A stretch of 64,000 nt of DNA from Actinomadura_C alba. GTDB taxonomy: Bacteria > Actinomycetota > Actinomycetes > Streptosporangiales > Streptosporangiaceae. The notes under the pieces are model-generated. The model was not told where the DNA came from and made no database searches. It worked only from the letters and a program-made list of their open reading frames with translations. The translations under genes were made by a program, and so were the position numbers. The stretch lies in the NCBI RefSeq assembly GCF_039530285.1, contig NZ_BAAAOK010000008.1, forward strand, positions 310,001 to 374,000. Reading direction: 5' to 3'. Positions 26,412 through 34,786 of the stretch are shown in pieces. Numbering within the stretch: position 1 is the stretch's first letter; every line of letters starts with the position of its first letter.

Positions 26412-27191
26412 ATGAACGAGGGTGTGAGCCTGCGCCGGCATGACCACGTCGCCGAGATAGTCCTGGACCGTGCGGAGGCGCTCAACGCCCTCTCGACCGC
26501 GATGGCCCGGCGGCTGGCCACGGTGTGCGCCGAGGTCGCCGGTGACCCACGGGTCCGAGCCGTCGTGCTGAGCGCCGCAGGCGACCGGGCCTTCTGCGTT
26601 GGAGCCGACCTCAAGGAGCGGGCCGGCATGACCGACGCCGAGCTGCTGGGTCAGCGTGAGATCTTCCGTGCGGCGTTCGGTGCCGTCCTCGGCCTTCCCC
26701 AGCCGGCCGTCGCCGCCGTGCACGGTTACGCCCTCGGCGGCGGATGCGAGTTCGCGCTCTCGTGCGATCTGATCGTGGCGGACGAGTCCGCGGTGTTCGG
26801 CCTGCCCGAGGTGAGCGTCGGGCTGGTCCCCGGCGGTGGCGGCACGCAGTCGGCCGTGCGCCGCCTGGGCCCGGGCCGGGCGGCCGATCTGGTGCTGACC
26901 GGACGGCGGCTCGGCATCGACGAGGCGGTGCGCTACGGCCTGGTCGATCGCCAGGTGCCCGCCGGCAGCGTCCGCGAGGAGGCCCTCACGGTCGCGGCGC
27001 TGATGGCCGGGAACTCACCCGTCGCCGTACGGGCCGCCAAGCGCGCCATGCGCAACGGAGCGGACGTCCCCATGGCCGCCGCCCTCGACATCGAGGACGC
27101 CGCATGGCGCACCGCGGCCTTCTCGGCCGACCGCAAGGAGGGCATCGCCGCCTTCAACGAGAAACGCACCCCCGACTGGCCCGGCCGCTGA
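26412..27191 (+). CDS. Enoyl-CoA hydratase/isomerase
   Basis: Crotonase-family protein of 259 residues, the standard length. The oxyanion-hole and catalytic stretches are present: CVGADLKE, HGYALGGGCEFALSCDL with the first catalytic Glu, and FGLPEVSVGLVPGGGGTQ with the second Glu. Both glutamates point to hydratase activity. The C-terminal FNEKRTPDWPGR is typical. The start at 26412 is chosen because TAGAGT stands seven bases upstream and no ribosome site is seen. Confidence 0.9.
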   Translation: MNEGVSLRRHDHVAEIVLDRAEALNALSTAMARRLATVCAEVAGDPRVRAVVLSAAGDRAFCVGADLKERAGMTDAELLGQREIFRAAFGAVLGLPQPAVAAVHGYALGGGCEFALSCDLIVADESAVFGLPEVSVGLVPGGGGTQSAVRRLGPGRAADLVLTGRRLGIDEAVRYGLVDRQVPAGSVREEALTVAALMAGNSPVAVRAAKRAMRNGADVPMAAALDIEDAAWRTAAFSADRKEGIAAFNEKRTPDWPGR

Positions 27192-27239
27192 GACCGGCCC
27201 CAGAGCCGGCCGCTGCGGCGGCCTCGACGAGTTCGTTGA

Positions 27240-28802
27240 TCAGTTCGGCGGCCGGGGTGTGGTTCCCTGGCCATGAAGGACGGCATGGGCCGCGCTGAGG
27301 CGTTCGGCCTCGTCGCGATCCGGGTCGCCGCCCGACACTTCGTCGGCCCATTCGAGCAATCGGTGCGGGTGAGGGTCGTTCTCAGCCGTTACGACGCGAG
27401 CGCTGCCGATGACGACCTCTCCGCCGGTCCCGTCGATGGTGATGAGCGTGCCTTCCGGGACCGTACGCCCACCGGCTCGCACAGAGGCGCCGAGGACGTC
27501 GACCGTGAGGTCCGTGGCCCCCACGACGGCCGGTCTGCCCATCGCTCGCGCGACGACGGCGGCGTGGCTGGCCGGCCCGCCGCGGGCGGTGACGACTCCC
27601 GCGGCGGCGGCCAGGCCACGCAGGTCGAGTGGGGAGGTCTGTGGACGCACCAGGATGACCGGACCTTCAGCGGCCATCCGGGCTGCCCTGTCGGCGGTGG
27701 TCGCCACCCTGCCGACCGCGACACCCGGACAGGCGCCCAACCCTCGGGTGAGGATGTCGGCCTCGTCGGCCGTGACCATGCGGGGCGTACGGACGTGCTG
27801 GAGATCCTGTGGAGAGACCCTGAGCAGCGCCTCGCGGCGCCCGATCGCGCCTTCGTCGGCGAGTTCGACCGCGACGCGGACGGCGGCACGTCCGATGAGT
27901 CCGCCGGGTCGTACCTGCAGGACCGACAGCTCGCCCGCCTCGAACGTGAACTCCAGGTGGCACACGTCGCGGTAGTGCCGCTCGGTCCGATCCAGGGCTT
28001 CCAGAAGGCCGACCCACACCGTCGGCTCTCGATCGGCCAGTTCGCGCAGGGGGCGGGTCGGCGATCCGCCGGAGACGACGTCTTCGCCTTGGCGACCGAA
28101 CAGGACCTCGCCGAACGGGACATGTTCACCGGTGTTGGGGTCGCGGCTGAACGCGACACCGGTGCCACTGTGCTCATCGCGGTTCCCGAACACCATCGCC
28201 TGCACGGTCACGGCCGTGCCGAGGTCGTGCGGAATGTCATGCAGTTCGCGGTAGGTCTTCGCGCGCGGTGTGTCCCATGACGAGAACACGGCCGCGACCG
28301 CCAGCTCCAACTGCCGGGTCGCGTCGTCCGGAATCGGCTCGCCGCCTCGTTGCCGGGTGAGGGCCTCGACCCCTCGAATCGCATCGGCGAAACTGGACAA
28401 GAACCGCAGCCGTGAGTCCAGCGCGAACCGCGAGTCCCCTGTCTCAGCCGCCAACCCGGTGGCGGCCTCGGCGGTGAGACCGAGGTTGAGGATCGTGCTC
28501 ATCATTCCGGGCATCGACACGGTGCCGCCGGAGCGAACGGACACCGCCAGTGGCCTCTCGGGTCCACCGAAGCGCCGCCCGGTGGCGGCTTCGAGATCGG
28601 CGATGGCGGTCGCGAGCTCGATATCGAGGCCATCGGGAAGCCGCCCGTCACGCCGGAAGGCGCGACATGCCTCGGTGCTGATGACGAATCCGGGGGGCAC
28701 CGGCAAGCCGAGACGTCGCAGAACGACGAGGCCGTGCGCCTTGCCGCCGAGGATGTCCGCCGTTTCCTCGGCCTCCGCCGAGAGCGGGTGAATCCACCTC
28801 AT
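27240..28802 (-). CDS. Half-length pyruvate phosphate dikinase-like protein (no PEP barrel)
   Basis: Protein of 520 residues. The N-terminal two thirds match the ATP-grasp nucleotide-binding part of pyruvate phosphate dikinase (GGKAHGL, PPGFVISTEACR, SVRSGGTVSMPGMMSTILNLG, GTGVAFSRDPNTG, LQVRPG). The last third is the swivelling phosphohistidine domain, with the catalytic His in TARGGPASHAAVVARAMG. The C-terminal PEP/pyruvate barrel of full enzymes (about 870 residues) is absent, and the frame ends without traces of it. Short dikinase-like proteins exist in other actinobacteria, including M. tuberculosis Rv1127c. So it can presumably phosphorylate its own histidine from ATP, but the final acceptor is unknown. 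The ATG at 28800-28802 gives MRWIHPLS. The start lies 17 bases from that of a divergent gene. Confidence 0.85.
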   Translation of the reverse strand: MRWIHPLSAEAEETADILGGKAHGLVVLRRLGLPVPPGFVISTEACRAFRRDGRLPDGLDIELATAIADLEAATGRRFGGPERPLAVSVRSGGTVSMPGMMSTILNLGLTAEAATGLAAETGDSRFALDSRLRFLSSFADAIRGVEALTRQRGGEPIPDDATRQLELAVAAVFSSWDTPRAKTYRELHDIPHDLGTAVTVQAMVFGNRDEHSGTGVAFSRDPNTGEHVPFGEVLFGRQGEDVVSGGSPTRPLRELADREPTVWVGLLEALDRTERHYRDVCHLEFTFEAGELSVLQVRPGGLIGRAAVRVAVELADEGAIGRREALLRVSPQDLQHVRTPRMVTADEADILTRGLGACPGVAVGRVATTADRAARMAAEGPVILVRPQTSPLDLRGLAAAAGVVTARGGPASHAAVVARAMGRPAVVGATDLTVDVLGASVRAGGRTVPEGTLITIDGTGGEVVIGSARVVTAENDPHPHRLLEWADEVSGGDPDRDEAERLSAAHAVLHGQGTTPRPPN

Positions 28803-28807
28803 CGCGG

Positions 28808-28813
28808 TAGCAT
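28808..28813 (+). promoter_or_regulatory. Candidate leaderless promoter -10 element
   Basis: TAGCAT followed by six bases and GTG at 28820. It supports that GTG over one six bases earlier. The element lies within the upstream region of the divergent dikinase-like gene. Confidence 0.45.
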
Positions 28814-28819
28814 GTGGCC

Positions 28820-29446
28820 GTGTCGGATCTGCCCCACCGGACCAGCACCGACCTGCTGGTGCTCCATACCCTTCGCTGCATCGGTTTCGCGGGCCTCGCC
28901 CGTGTGGCGGCGGCATCGGGGCTCTCTGAGTCCGACATCGAATCGGAACTCATCGATCTCGCCGTGGCCGGTCTTGTCACGCATGTGGCGGGTGACTTCG
29001 GCGGGTGGGGTCTCACCGAGGCCGGCCGCACCGTGGACGCCGAGCGGATCGCCGACGAGCTCGAAACGTCCGATACCCGAACCGCTGTGGCCGAGGCGTA
29101 CGACGGCTTTCTCGTACTCAACCCGGAATTGCTCGACCTCTGCACGGCATGGCAGATGCGATCCGTCGACGGAGTCGTGCGGCCGAATGACCACACCGAC
29201 CGCGCCTACGACACCCGGGTTCTGGACCGGCTCACGGACTTCGACCAGCGTGCCGATGTCGTCTGCGCGGACCTGTCCGCGGCGATGCTCCGATTCCAGC
29301 GGTATCGCGTCCGGCTCACCCACGCACTCGCTCGCTCCAAGTCCGGTGCGTTGGACTACGTGACGGACGGCATCGAGTCCTACCACACCGTGTGGTTCCA
29401 GCTTCATGAGGACCTGCTCGCCAGTCTGGGAATCCCGCGACACTGA
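28820..29446 (+). CDS. Winged-helix-like protein, partner of the short dikinase
   Basis: Protein of 208 residues. The N-terminal 75 look like a MarR-type winged helix: LLVLHTLRCIGFAGLARVAA, ASGLSESDIESELIDLAV and GLVTHV with GGWGLTEAGRTV as the wing. The rest is helical (RTAVAEAYDGFLVLNPELLD, then TDFDQRADVV) and ends in HEDLLASLGIPRH. No enzyme motif is seen. It is divergent from the dikinase-like gene with 17 bases between starts. It may therefore regulate that gene, or receive phosphate from it or interact with it (inference). The GTG start at 28820 is chosen from the leaderless -10 spacing. Confidence 0.7.
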   Translation: MSDLPHRTSTDLLVLHTLRCIGFAGLARVAAASGLSESDIESELIDLAVAGLVTHVAGDFGGWGLTEAGRTVDAERIADELETSDTRTAVAEAYDGFLVLNPELLDLCTAWQMRSVDGVVRPNDHTDRAYDTRVLDRLTDFDQRADVVCADLSAAMLRFQRYRVRLTHALARSKSGALDYVTDGIESYHTVWFQLHEDLLASLGIPRH

Positions 29447-29510
29447 GCACCACCGACCCCCGTCGAGGAGGTCCGCGTCTCGACGCCGGCAGGACGTCGA
29501 GCGCCGTGCG

Positions 29511-30620
29511 TCACCTTCCGGCCTCGTGCGGTCGTGCGGTGTTCGAGGCACCGGCGGTCGCCGCGGCGTGGGCGGCGCCTCGCCAGTGGGCTCGGGCCAC
29601 GATCCGCCCCTCCTGGACGCGTACCGCGGCCTCGGTGGCATCGTCGGCGCCCGATGCGCCGATGGCCGAGGCGACAAGGGCGTGGTCGTCGAGGACGAGG
29701 TGAAGGCGCGGCCAGGCGTCCGGTGCGAACACGCGCCGTAGGCACCCGGTGAGGTCGCTGATCCTGAGCCGCACGAGGCGGCCGTTCTCAGCTCGATCGC
29801 TCGTCACCACGGCAACGGTGACCGAGTCTCCCGGGCCGGCGGCGCGGACGACCTCTTCGGCCGCACCCAGCCGGCTGGTCCCGAGAACCGCGATCACACC
29901 GTCGGCGTCGAACCCGACCCGGCGACCGGTGATCTGATCCGGCAGCTCCGGCGGCGGAACCCACGTGTCCCGGCAGGGTCGCGCCGGGGGGACATAGGGC
30001 AGATGCGGCGGGTGCCAGGTGTCGGCGAGGTCGATCCCGGCCAGATGCTCGCAAGCGCGCGCCACGTCGAAGGGATCGCCGAACCCGGGCGCCGTATCGG
30101 CCAGGTGGCCCGAGCCGTTCAACAACGTCAAGACGAGCTCGGCCAGCCGCACCCGCCGCACCTGCCCGGTAGGGGGCGGTACGCGCGACTCGAGCGCCAA
30201 AGCGAGCAGCAGCGCCTCCAGCCGGGTGACGTGCGCCAGTGCGGTGCGAGCCGGTTCGTCGTCGAGCACACCGGCCAGCGAGCGCAGTTGCAGGTGGCCG
30301 CCCGCGCGTGTGTCGTTCCCCAGGGGCAGCCGTTCGAGCCAGACTCGGGCGAACGCGCCCAGCGCCTCGGCCGGACCAGGCGACGACACCGGCACCTGGC
30401 CGGTGCCGGTGTGCTCGACCATGTCGACCAGCACCGCCAGATAGAGCGCGCGCTTGCTCGGGAAGTTGGAGTACACCGCGCCACGGGTCAGCTCGGCCCG
30501 CTCGGCGATCCGGTCGACCTTCGCCTCGACATATCCGTGCTCGGCGAACTCCTCCCGCGCCGCGGCCAGCACGGCCGCGCGCGTGCGCTCCTGCTGCTGT
30601 GCCCGAGTCAACCGGACCAT
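29511..30620 (-). CDS. TetR-family regulator with long C-terminal extension
   Basis: Protein of 369 residues, far longer than the usual 190-220. The N-terminal TetR helix-turn-helix (about 5-55) is clear: RAAVLAAAREEFAEHGYVEA, KVDRIAERAELTRGAVYSNF, PSKRALY. A ligand domain follows to about 200. The last 150 residues (DQITGRRVGFDADGVIAVLG, VVTSDRAENGRLVRL, RLHLVLDDHALVASAIG, VRVQEGRIVARAHWRG) look like a thioredoxin/peroxiredoxin-type fold but with no CxxC or peroxidatic cysteine. The fold assignment is inference. GGGGAGGGG before the ATG at 30618-30620 supports the start. A candidate operator lies between this gene and the divergent K+ channel. Confidence 0.78.
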   Translation of the reverse strand: MVRLTRAQQQERTRAAVLAAAREEFAEHGYVEAKVDRIAERAELTRGAVYSNFPSKRALYLAVLVDMVEHTGTGQVPVSSPGPAEALGAFARVWLERLPLGNDTRAGGHLQLRSLAGVLDDEPARTALAHVTRLEALLLALALESRVPPPTGQVRRVRLAELVLTLLNGSGHLADTAPGFGDPFDVARACEHLAGIDLADTWHPPHLPYVPPARPCRDTWVPPPELPDQITGRRVGFDADGVIAVLGTSRLGAAEEVVRAAGPGDSVTVAVVTSDRAENGRLVRLRISDLTGCLRRVFAPDAWPRLHLVLDDHALVASAIGASGADDATEAAVRVQEGRIVARAHWRGAAHAAATAGASNTARPHEAGR

Positions 30621-30656
30621 CGCGACCCCTCCCCTTCGACTCAGGACAACAAGATA

Positions 30657-30680
30657 CTCGGAACACTCAGATGTTGGGAG
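30657..30680. promoter_or_regulatory. Candidate TetR operator (imperfect palindrome)
   Basis: A 24-base sequence with CTC(GG)AACA and TGTT(GG)GAG arms around a six-base centre. The outer three and inner four bases pair; the two between them do not. It lies 37 bases upstream of the TetR start and about 100 before the channel gene, so it could control both. Confidence 0.4.
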
Positions 30681-30777
30681 AATTCAGCACCTGGCCGGGC
30701 CGGGCCATAGAGAGGCTGTTTCGGTGGTTTGCCCCGGTTAGGGTGGTCGCACCGCAGCGTGCCGTACAGGAGGAAGC

Positions 30778-31812
30778 GTGCCGATCGTACTGACTCGCTT
30801 GCTGGCCCGAATCGCGGTGCTGCGGACATGGTGGACACCGGTTCTCGTCTTCAGCCTCGTGTTCGTGACGAGCTGGCCCCTGATGACGCTCGCGGAGCCC
30901 GCGGGCAGCGTGATCGTCGAGCCGGCCAACTACTGGTGGTATTTCGTGGTCACCGCCGCGACCGTCGGTTACGGCGACCTGTATCCGAAGTCGGCCGCGG
31001 GCCACGTCGTCGGCGTATACGTCATCGTTGGCGGTATCGCGACGCTGACGACGGTGTTCGCCAGGCTGTCGACGGCGCTGGCAGAAGCGAAGGGACGAAG
31101 GATGCAGGGTGCCATCACGGTGGAGGTCTCCGACCACATCGTGCTGCTCGGCTACACGCCGGGACGGACCGAGGAAATGGTGGACGAGCTGATCGCCGAC
31201 CGGTCAAGTCGCATCGTGCTGTGCGCCTGGGACGACGTGCCGGTGCATCCGATGTCCGACCGCGACGTCACGTTCGTGCGCGGTGATCTGACCGACGATG
31301 GCGTGCTCCGCCGGGCCGGCGTGCAGCGGGCGTACAGCGTGCTGGTCGACGCTCGAGACGACAACGAGGCACTGGCGGTCGCGGTCACCGCCGACCACGT
31401 CGCCGAGGGCGCCCATCTCGTCGTCGCATTGCGGGACATCGGCAGGGTCCGGCATCTGCGCTATGTCAACGAGGCCGTGCGTTGCGTCCAGTGGCACAGC
31501 CCTCACATGATCACCGAGGAGTTGAAGGATCCCGGCATCACCGAGATCTACACGCAACTGATGACCCACGGCGGCGCGGACACTTATTCGGTGCGGTTGC
31601 CGGAGTCCCTGGGCTCGGTGCTGGTCGACCACTGCCAGACCTCGCTCGGCCGGCGGTACGGCGCCACGATGCTCGCGGCGCGCGCCGGCGACGTTCTGCT
31701 GGTCAATCCAAGCTGGCAAACCCAACTGCCGGCGGGGGCCGTTCTCTACTACGTCGGTTCCCGCCGCCTCACCCACGACGAGATCGCGAAGGCATTGCGC
31801 GAGGCCGACTGA
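30778..31812 (+). CDS. Two-helix potassium channel with RCK domain
   Basis: Ion channel protein of 344 residues. Two membrane helices (about 22-40 and 79-101) flank a pore loop with the exact K+ selectivity filter TVGYGD. A cytoplasmic RCK/TrkA-N domain follows (HIVLLGYTPGRTEE, FVRGDLTDDGVLRRAGV, VLVDARDDNEALAVAV) and a TrkA-C-like segment near the end. This matches MthK/YugO-type channels gated by ligands on the RCK ring. The GTG start at 30778 is five bases after AGGAGG. Divergent from the TetR gene. Confidence 0.93.
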   Translation: MPIVLTRLLARIAVLRTWWTPVLVFSLVFVTSWPLMTLAEPAGSVIVEPANYWWYFVVTAATVGYGDLYPKSAAGHVVGVYVIVGGIATLTTVFARLSTALAEAKGRRMQGAITVEVSDHIVLLGYTPGRTEEMVDELIADRSSRIVLCAWDDVPVHPMSDRDVTFVRGDLTDDGVLRRAGVQRAYSVLVDARDDNEALAVAVTADHVAEGAHLVVALRDIGRVRHLRYVNEAVRCVQWHSPHMITEELKDPGITEIYTQLMTHGGADTYSVRLPESLGSVLVDHCQTSLGRRYGATMLAARAGDVLLVNPSWQTQLPAGAVLYYVGSRRLTHDEIAKALREAD

Positions 31813-31815
31813 CCG

Positions 31816-31980
31816 TCACAGGCCGTCCACAGGTCGCCCCGTTCGACCGGTCGTGTAGCCGGAGAAGTGGTCGGGGTTGAGGTAGGTGACCGCGATGCCG
31901 TAGACGCCCACCGGGATCTCCACCTCCTCCACGTCCCGCTGCTCGGCGTGGAGGACGGGCCTGACGTCGGCGACCGTCAT
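31816..31980 (-). CDS. Small hypothetical protein coupled to ppc
   Basis: Protein of 54 residues with no known relative recognised. It reads MTVADVRPVLHAEQR at the start and VYGIAVTYLNPDHFSGYTTG near the end; it is soluble and aromatic-rich. The ATG at 31978-31980 overlaps the ppc stop by four bases (ATGA), a typical coupled junction, which argues that it is real. It could be a small PEP carboxylase accessory protein, but nothing in the sequence says so. Confidence 0.65.
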   Translation of the reverse strand: MTVADVRPVLHAEQRDVEEVEIPVGVYGIAVTYLNPDHFSGYTTGRTGRPVDGL

Positions 31981-34700
31981 CCGGTGTTCTGGAGGCCGGC
32001 GGCGACGCCGTTGACGGTGAGCAGCAGCAACTCCTCCAGCCGCTCCCGTTCGGCGTCGTCGGCGATGCCCTCGCGGAGCGCGCCCAGTGCCCGCAACTGC
32101 AGATGGGAGAGCGCGTCGACATAGGGATTGCGCAGCTCCACCGCGCGGGAGAGCACCCTGCGGTTCTCGAGCAGCCGCTGGTGGCCGGTCACCGCGAGGA
32201 CGAGCGAGCGCGTCCGGTCGTACTCCGCCAGCACGGTCTCGGTCAGCGACGGCCGGCCACCGAGATCGAGATAACGGGCGGCGATGTCGCGGTCGGTCTT
32301 GGCCAGGCTCATCTCGGCGTTGTCGAGCAGCGCGGCGAACAGCGGCCATGCCTTGTACGCCTCGCGAAGCGTGCCGAGGTCCTCCTCGGCGGCCGCCTCG
32401 AGTCCGCTGCCGAGGCCGTACCAGCCGGGCAGGTTGACGCGGGTCTGGGTCCAGGCGAACACCCACGGGATGGCGCGCAGATCCTCGAGCGAGGTGGAGG
32501 CGCTGCGCCTGGCCGGGCGTGAGCCGATCCGCAGCTGCGAGATCTCGCCCAGCGGGCTGACCCTGGCGAACCACTCGGCGAAACCGTCGTCCTCGACCAG
32601 GGCCCGGTACGCGCGCTGTGCCGCGGCGCCGATCCGCTCCGCCAGGCCGCGGAAGCGGGCGGCCGCCTCACGGGCGCGGTCCTCGACCGCGGGCGTCGAT
32701 GCGAGCAGGACCGCGTTGGTGACCTGCTCGACATGGCGCCGGGCGATGGCCATATGTCCGTACCGGGCGAAGATGACCTCGCCCTGCTCGGTGACCTTGA
32801 ACCGGCCCGCGACCGAACCCGGCGCCTGTGCCAGGATCGCCCGGTTCGCCGGGCCCCCACCGCGGCCGAGCGAGCCGCCCCGGCCATGGAACAGGGTCAG
32901 CGTGACCTCGCGCCGCTCGGCCCAGGCGGCAAGGGCCTCCTGAGTCTCGTACAGCCGCAGGGTGGCGCTGGTCGGGCCGAGCTGCTTCGCCGAGTCGGAG
33001 TAACCGAGCATGATCTCCATGCGGCGGCCGGTCTCGGCGAGCCGGGCTTGGACCGCCGGCTGCTCGACCATCCCCTCGAGCACCGCGGGCGCCCGTTCCA
33101 GGTCCTCGCCGGTCTCGAAGAGCGGCACCACGTCCAGGACCGGCCCGTCGGCCGCGCCTCCCGCGGCCGCCGCGAGCTCGTAGACCGCCGCGACATCCTC
33201 GGCCGAACGGGTGAAGGACACGACGTAGCGCTTGCACGCCTCGACCCCGAACCGCTCCTGGATCCAGGACACCACCCGCAGGGTGTCGAGAACCTCTTCG
33301 GTCTGCTCGGAGAGGGCTCCCCCGGCACGCACCTCGGCGAGGGCCTTCTCGTGCACCGCGGAGTGCTGGCGGATCTCCAGCTCGGCGAGGTGGAAGCCGA
33401 ACGTCTCGACCTGCCAGATCAGATGCTGGAGCTCACCGTAGGCCTGCCGGGCCGCTCCCGCCGTCGCGAGCGAGTCCTGCACCAGGCGCAGGTCGGCGAG
33501 GAGTTCGCCGGGCGTGTCATAGGCGAGGTCGGCGTCACGGGTACGGGTGGCGGCGATCCGCTCCGCGGCGTACAGCAGCGCCTGCCGGTACGGCTCCCCC
33601 GGCGACCGCTTGACGATCTCGGCGATGCGCTCGGGCTGCGCCGCCCGGGCAGCGGCGAGCGCGGCGCTGAGCCCGGCCGAGGGGGCGGTGGTGGAGACGT
33701 GCGCGGTGAGCTGCCGGCCGATCCGCAGGCATGCGGCCTCGAGTGCCCGCAGCACGTGGTCGGCCTGGATCATGATGGCCTCGCGGGTGACCTGCGCGGT
33801 CACATGCGGGTTGCCGTCGCGATCACCGCCGATCCAGCTGCCGAACCGCAGGTAGGCGGGAGCGCGCGGCGGGCGTTCGCCCACACTCTCGGGATCGAGC
33901 GCGGTGTCCATCACCCGGTAGACGGCGGGTACCACCCGGAAGATCGTCTCGTCGAAGGCCGCCATCGCGGTGCGCACCTCGTCGAGTGGGTCCATCTGCG
34001 TGTGCCGGCGCAGCGCCGTACGCCACAGCAGGTCGATCTCCTCGAGCAGCCGCCGCCGGATGTCCTGGTGCTCGCTCGCCCCGAGCCGTACGTCGTTCAG
34101 GTCGGTCAGCAGCCCGCTGATCCGCATGATCGCGGTGACGACCGCCCGGCGGCGCGCCTCGGTCGGGTGCGCCGTGAACACCGGCCGCAGCTCCAGCTCG
34201 CGCAGCGTCTCGTCGAGCCGGTCCGGGCCGGCGGCACGGATCTCGGCCACCGCGGCGGCCACCGAATCGCTCAGCGGCTCGGCCCGCGCGTCACCGGGAG
34301 CCGCGGCGGAGGCGGCGTCACGCTCTCGCAGCGTGCGGATCCGATGGTGCTCCTCCGCCAGGTTGGTGAGGTGGAAATAGACCGTGAACGCCCGCGCGAC
34401 GAGTTCGGAGCGCTCCAGGCTCCATGCGGCGACCATCGCGGCCACCTGGTTGCCGGTGATCTCGCCGCCCGCCGCGTCGCCGGAACCGCCCGGCTCCTGG
34501 CCGCGCCGTGCGGCGATCACCGCGTGCCGAAGGCTCTCGACATCGTCGAGAAGGCCCTGACCGCCGTACTCGACGAGGACCCGGCCGAGTAGAGAGCCGA
34601 GCATCCGGACATCGCGCCGCAACGGCTCGGGCATCTCCTGCCGTGCCGAATTTCGCTCGGTATGCCCGGTCGCGGAGCTTTCACCGATATTCGTAGCCAC
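31977..34700 (-). CDS. ppc: Phosphoenolpyruvate carboxylase
   Basis: PEP carboxylase of 907 residues, making oxaloacetate from PEP and bicarbonate for anaplerosis. Key motifs are complete: the catalytic histidine in FTAHPTEA, GGDRDGNPHV, VETFGFHLAELEIRQ, MLGYSDSAKQLG and the mobile loop FHGRGGSLGRGGGPA. It ends in the canonical QNTG. The GTG at 34698-34700 is chosen because TACGCT stands six bases upstream and no ribosome site is seen; an ATG at 34634 is an alternative. It is divergent from pccB. Confidence 0.96.
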   Translation of the reverse strand: MATNIGESSATGHTERNSARQEMPEPLRRDVRMLGSLLGRVLVEYGGQGLLDDVESLRHAVIAARRGQEPGGSGDAAGGEITGNQVAAMVAAWSLERSELVARAFTVYFHLTNLAEEHHRIRTLRERDAASAAAPGDARAEPLSDSVAAAVAEIRAAGPDRLDETLRELELRPVFTAHPTEARRRAVVTAIMRISGLLTDLNDVRLGASEHQDIRRRLLEEIDLLWRTALRRHTQMDPLDEVRTAMAAFDETIFRVVPAVYRVMDTALDPESVGERPPRAPAYLRFGSWIGGDRDGNPHVTAQVTREAIMIQADHVLRALEAACLRIGRQLTAHVSTTAPSAGLSAALAAARAAQPERIAEIVKRSPGEPYRQALLYAAERIAATRTRDADLAYDTPGELLADLRLVQDSLATAGAARQAYGELQHLIWQVETFGFHLAELEIRQHSAVHEKALAEVRAGGALSEQTEEVLDTLRVVSWIQERFGVEACKRYVVSFTRSAEDVAAVYELAAAAGGAADGPVLDVVPLFETGEDLERAPAVLEGMVEQPAVQARLAETGRRMEIMLGYSDSAKQLGPTSATLRLYETQEALAAWAERREVTLTLFHGRGGSLGRGGGPANRAILAQAPGSVAGRFKVTEQGEVIFARYGHMAIARRHVEQVTNAVLLASTPAVEDRAREAAARFRGLAERIGAAAQRAYRALVEDDGFAEWFARVSPLGEISQLRIGSRPARRSASTSLEDLRAIPWVFAWTQTRVNLPGWYGLGSGLEAAAEEDLGTLREAYKAWPLFAALLDNAEMSLAKTDRDIAARYLDLGGRPSLTETVLAEYDRTRSLVLAVTGHQRLLENRRVLSRAVELRNPYVDALSHLQLRALGALREGIADDAERERLEELLLLTVNGVAAGLQNTG

Positions 34701-34706
34701 CCGCTC

Positions 34707-34712
34707 AGCGTA
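34707..34712 (-). promoter_or_regulatory. Candidate leaderless promoter -10 element for ppc
   Basis: TACGCT on the minus strand followed by six bases and the GTG start of ppc. It faces the leaderless-type element of pccB at 34775-34780. Confidence 0.45.
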
Positions 34713-34774
34713 GTCAGCGGAGCCGCCCTCGCGGTGGGCCCGGCCCGGGCAAATGTGGTTGAACAATGCCTGGC

Positions 34775-34780
34775 TAGGGT
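34775..34780 (+). promoter_or_regulatory. Candidate leaderless promoter -10 element for pccB
   Basis: TAGGGT followed by six bases and the ATG of the carboxylase beta subunit. There is no ribosome site between them. Confidence 0.45.
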
Positions 34781-34786
34781 GTTGCC

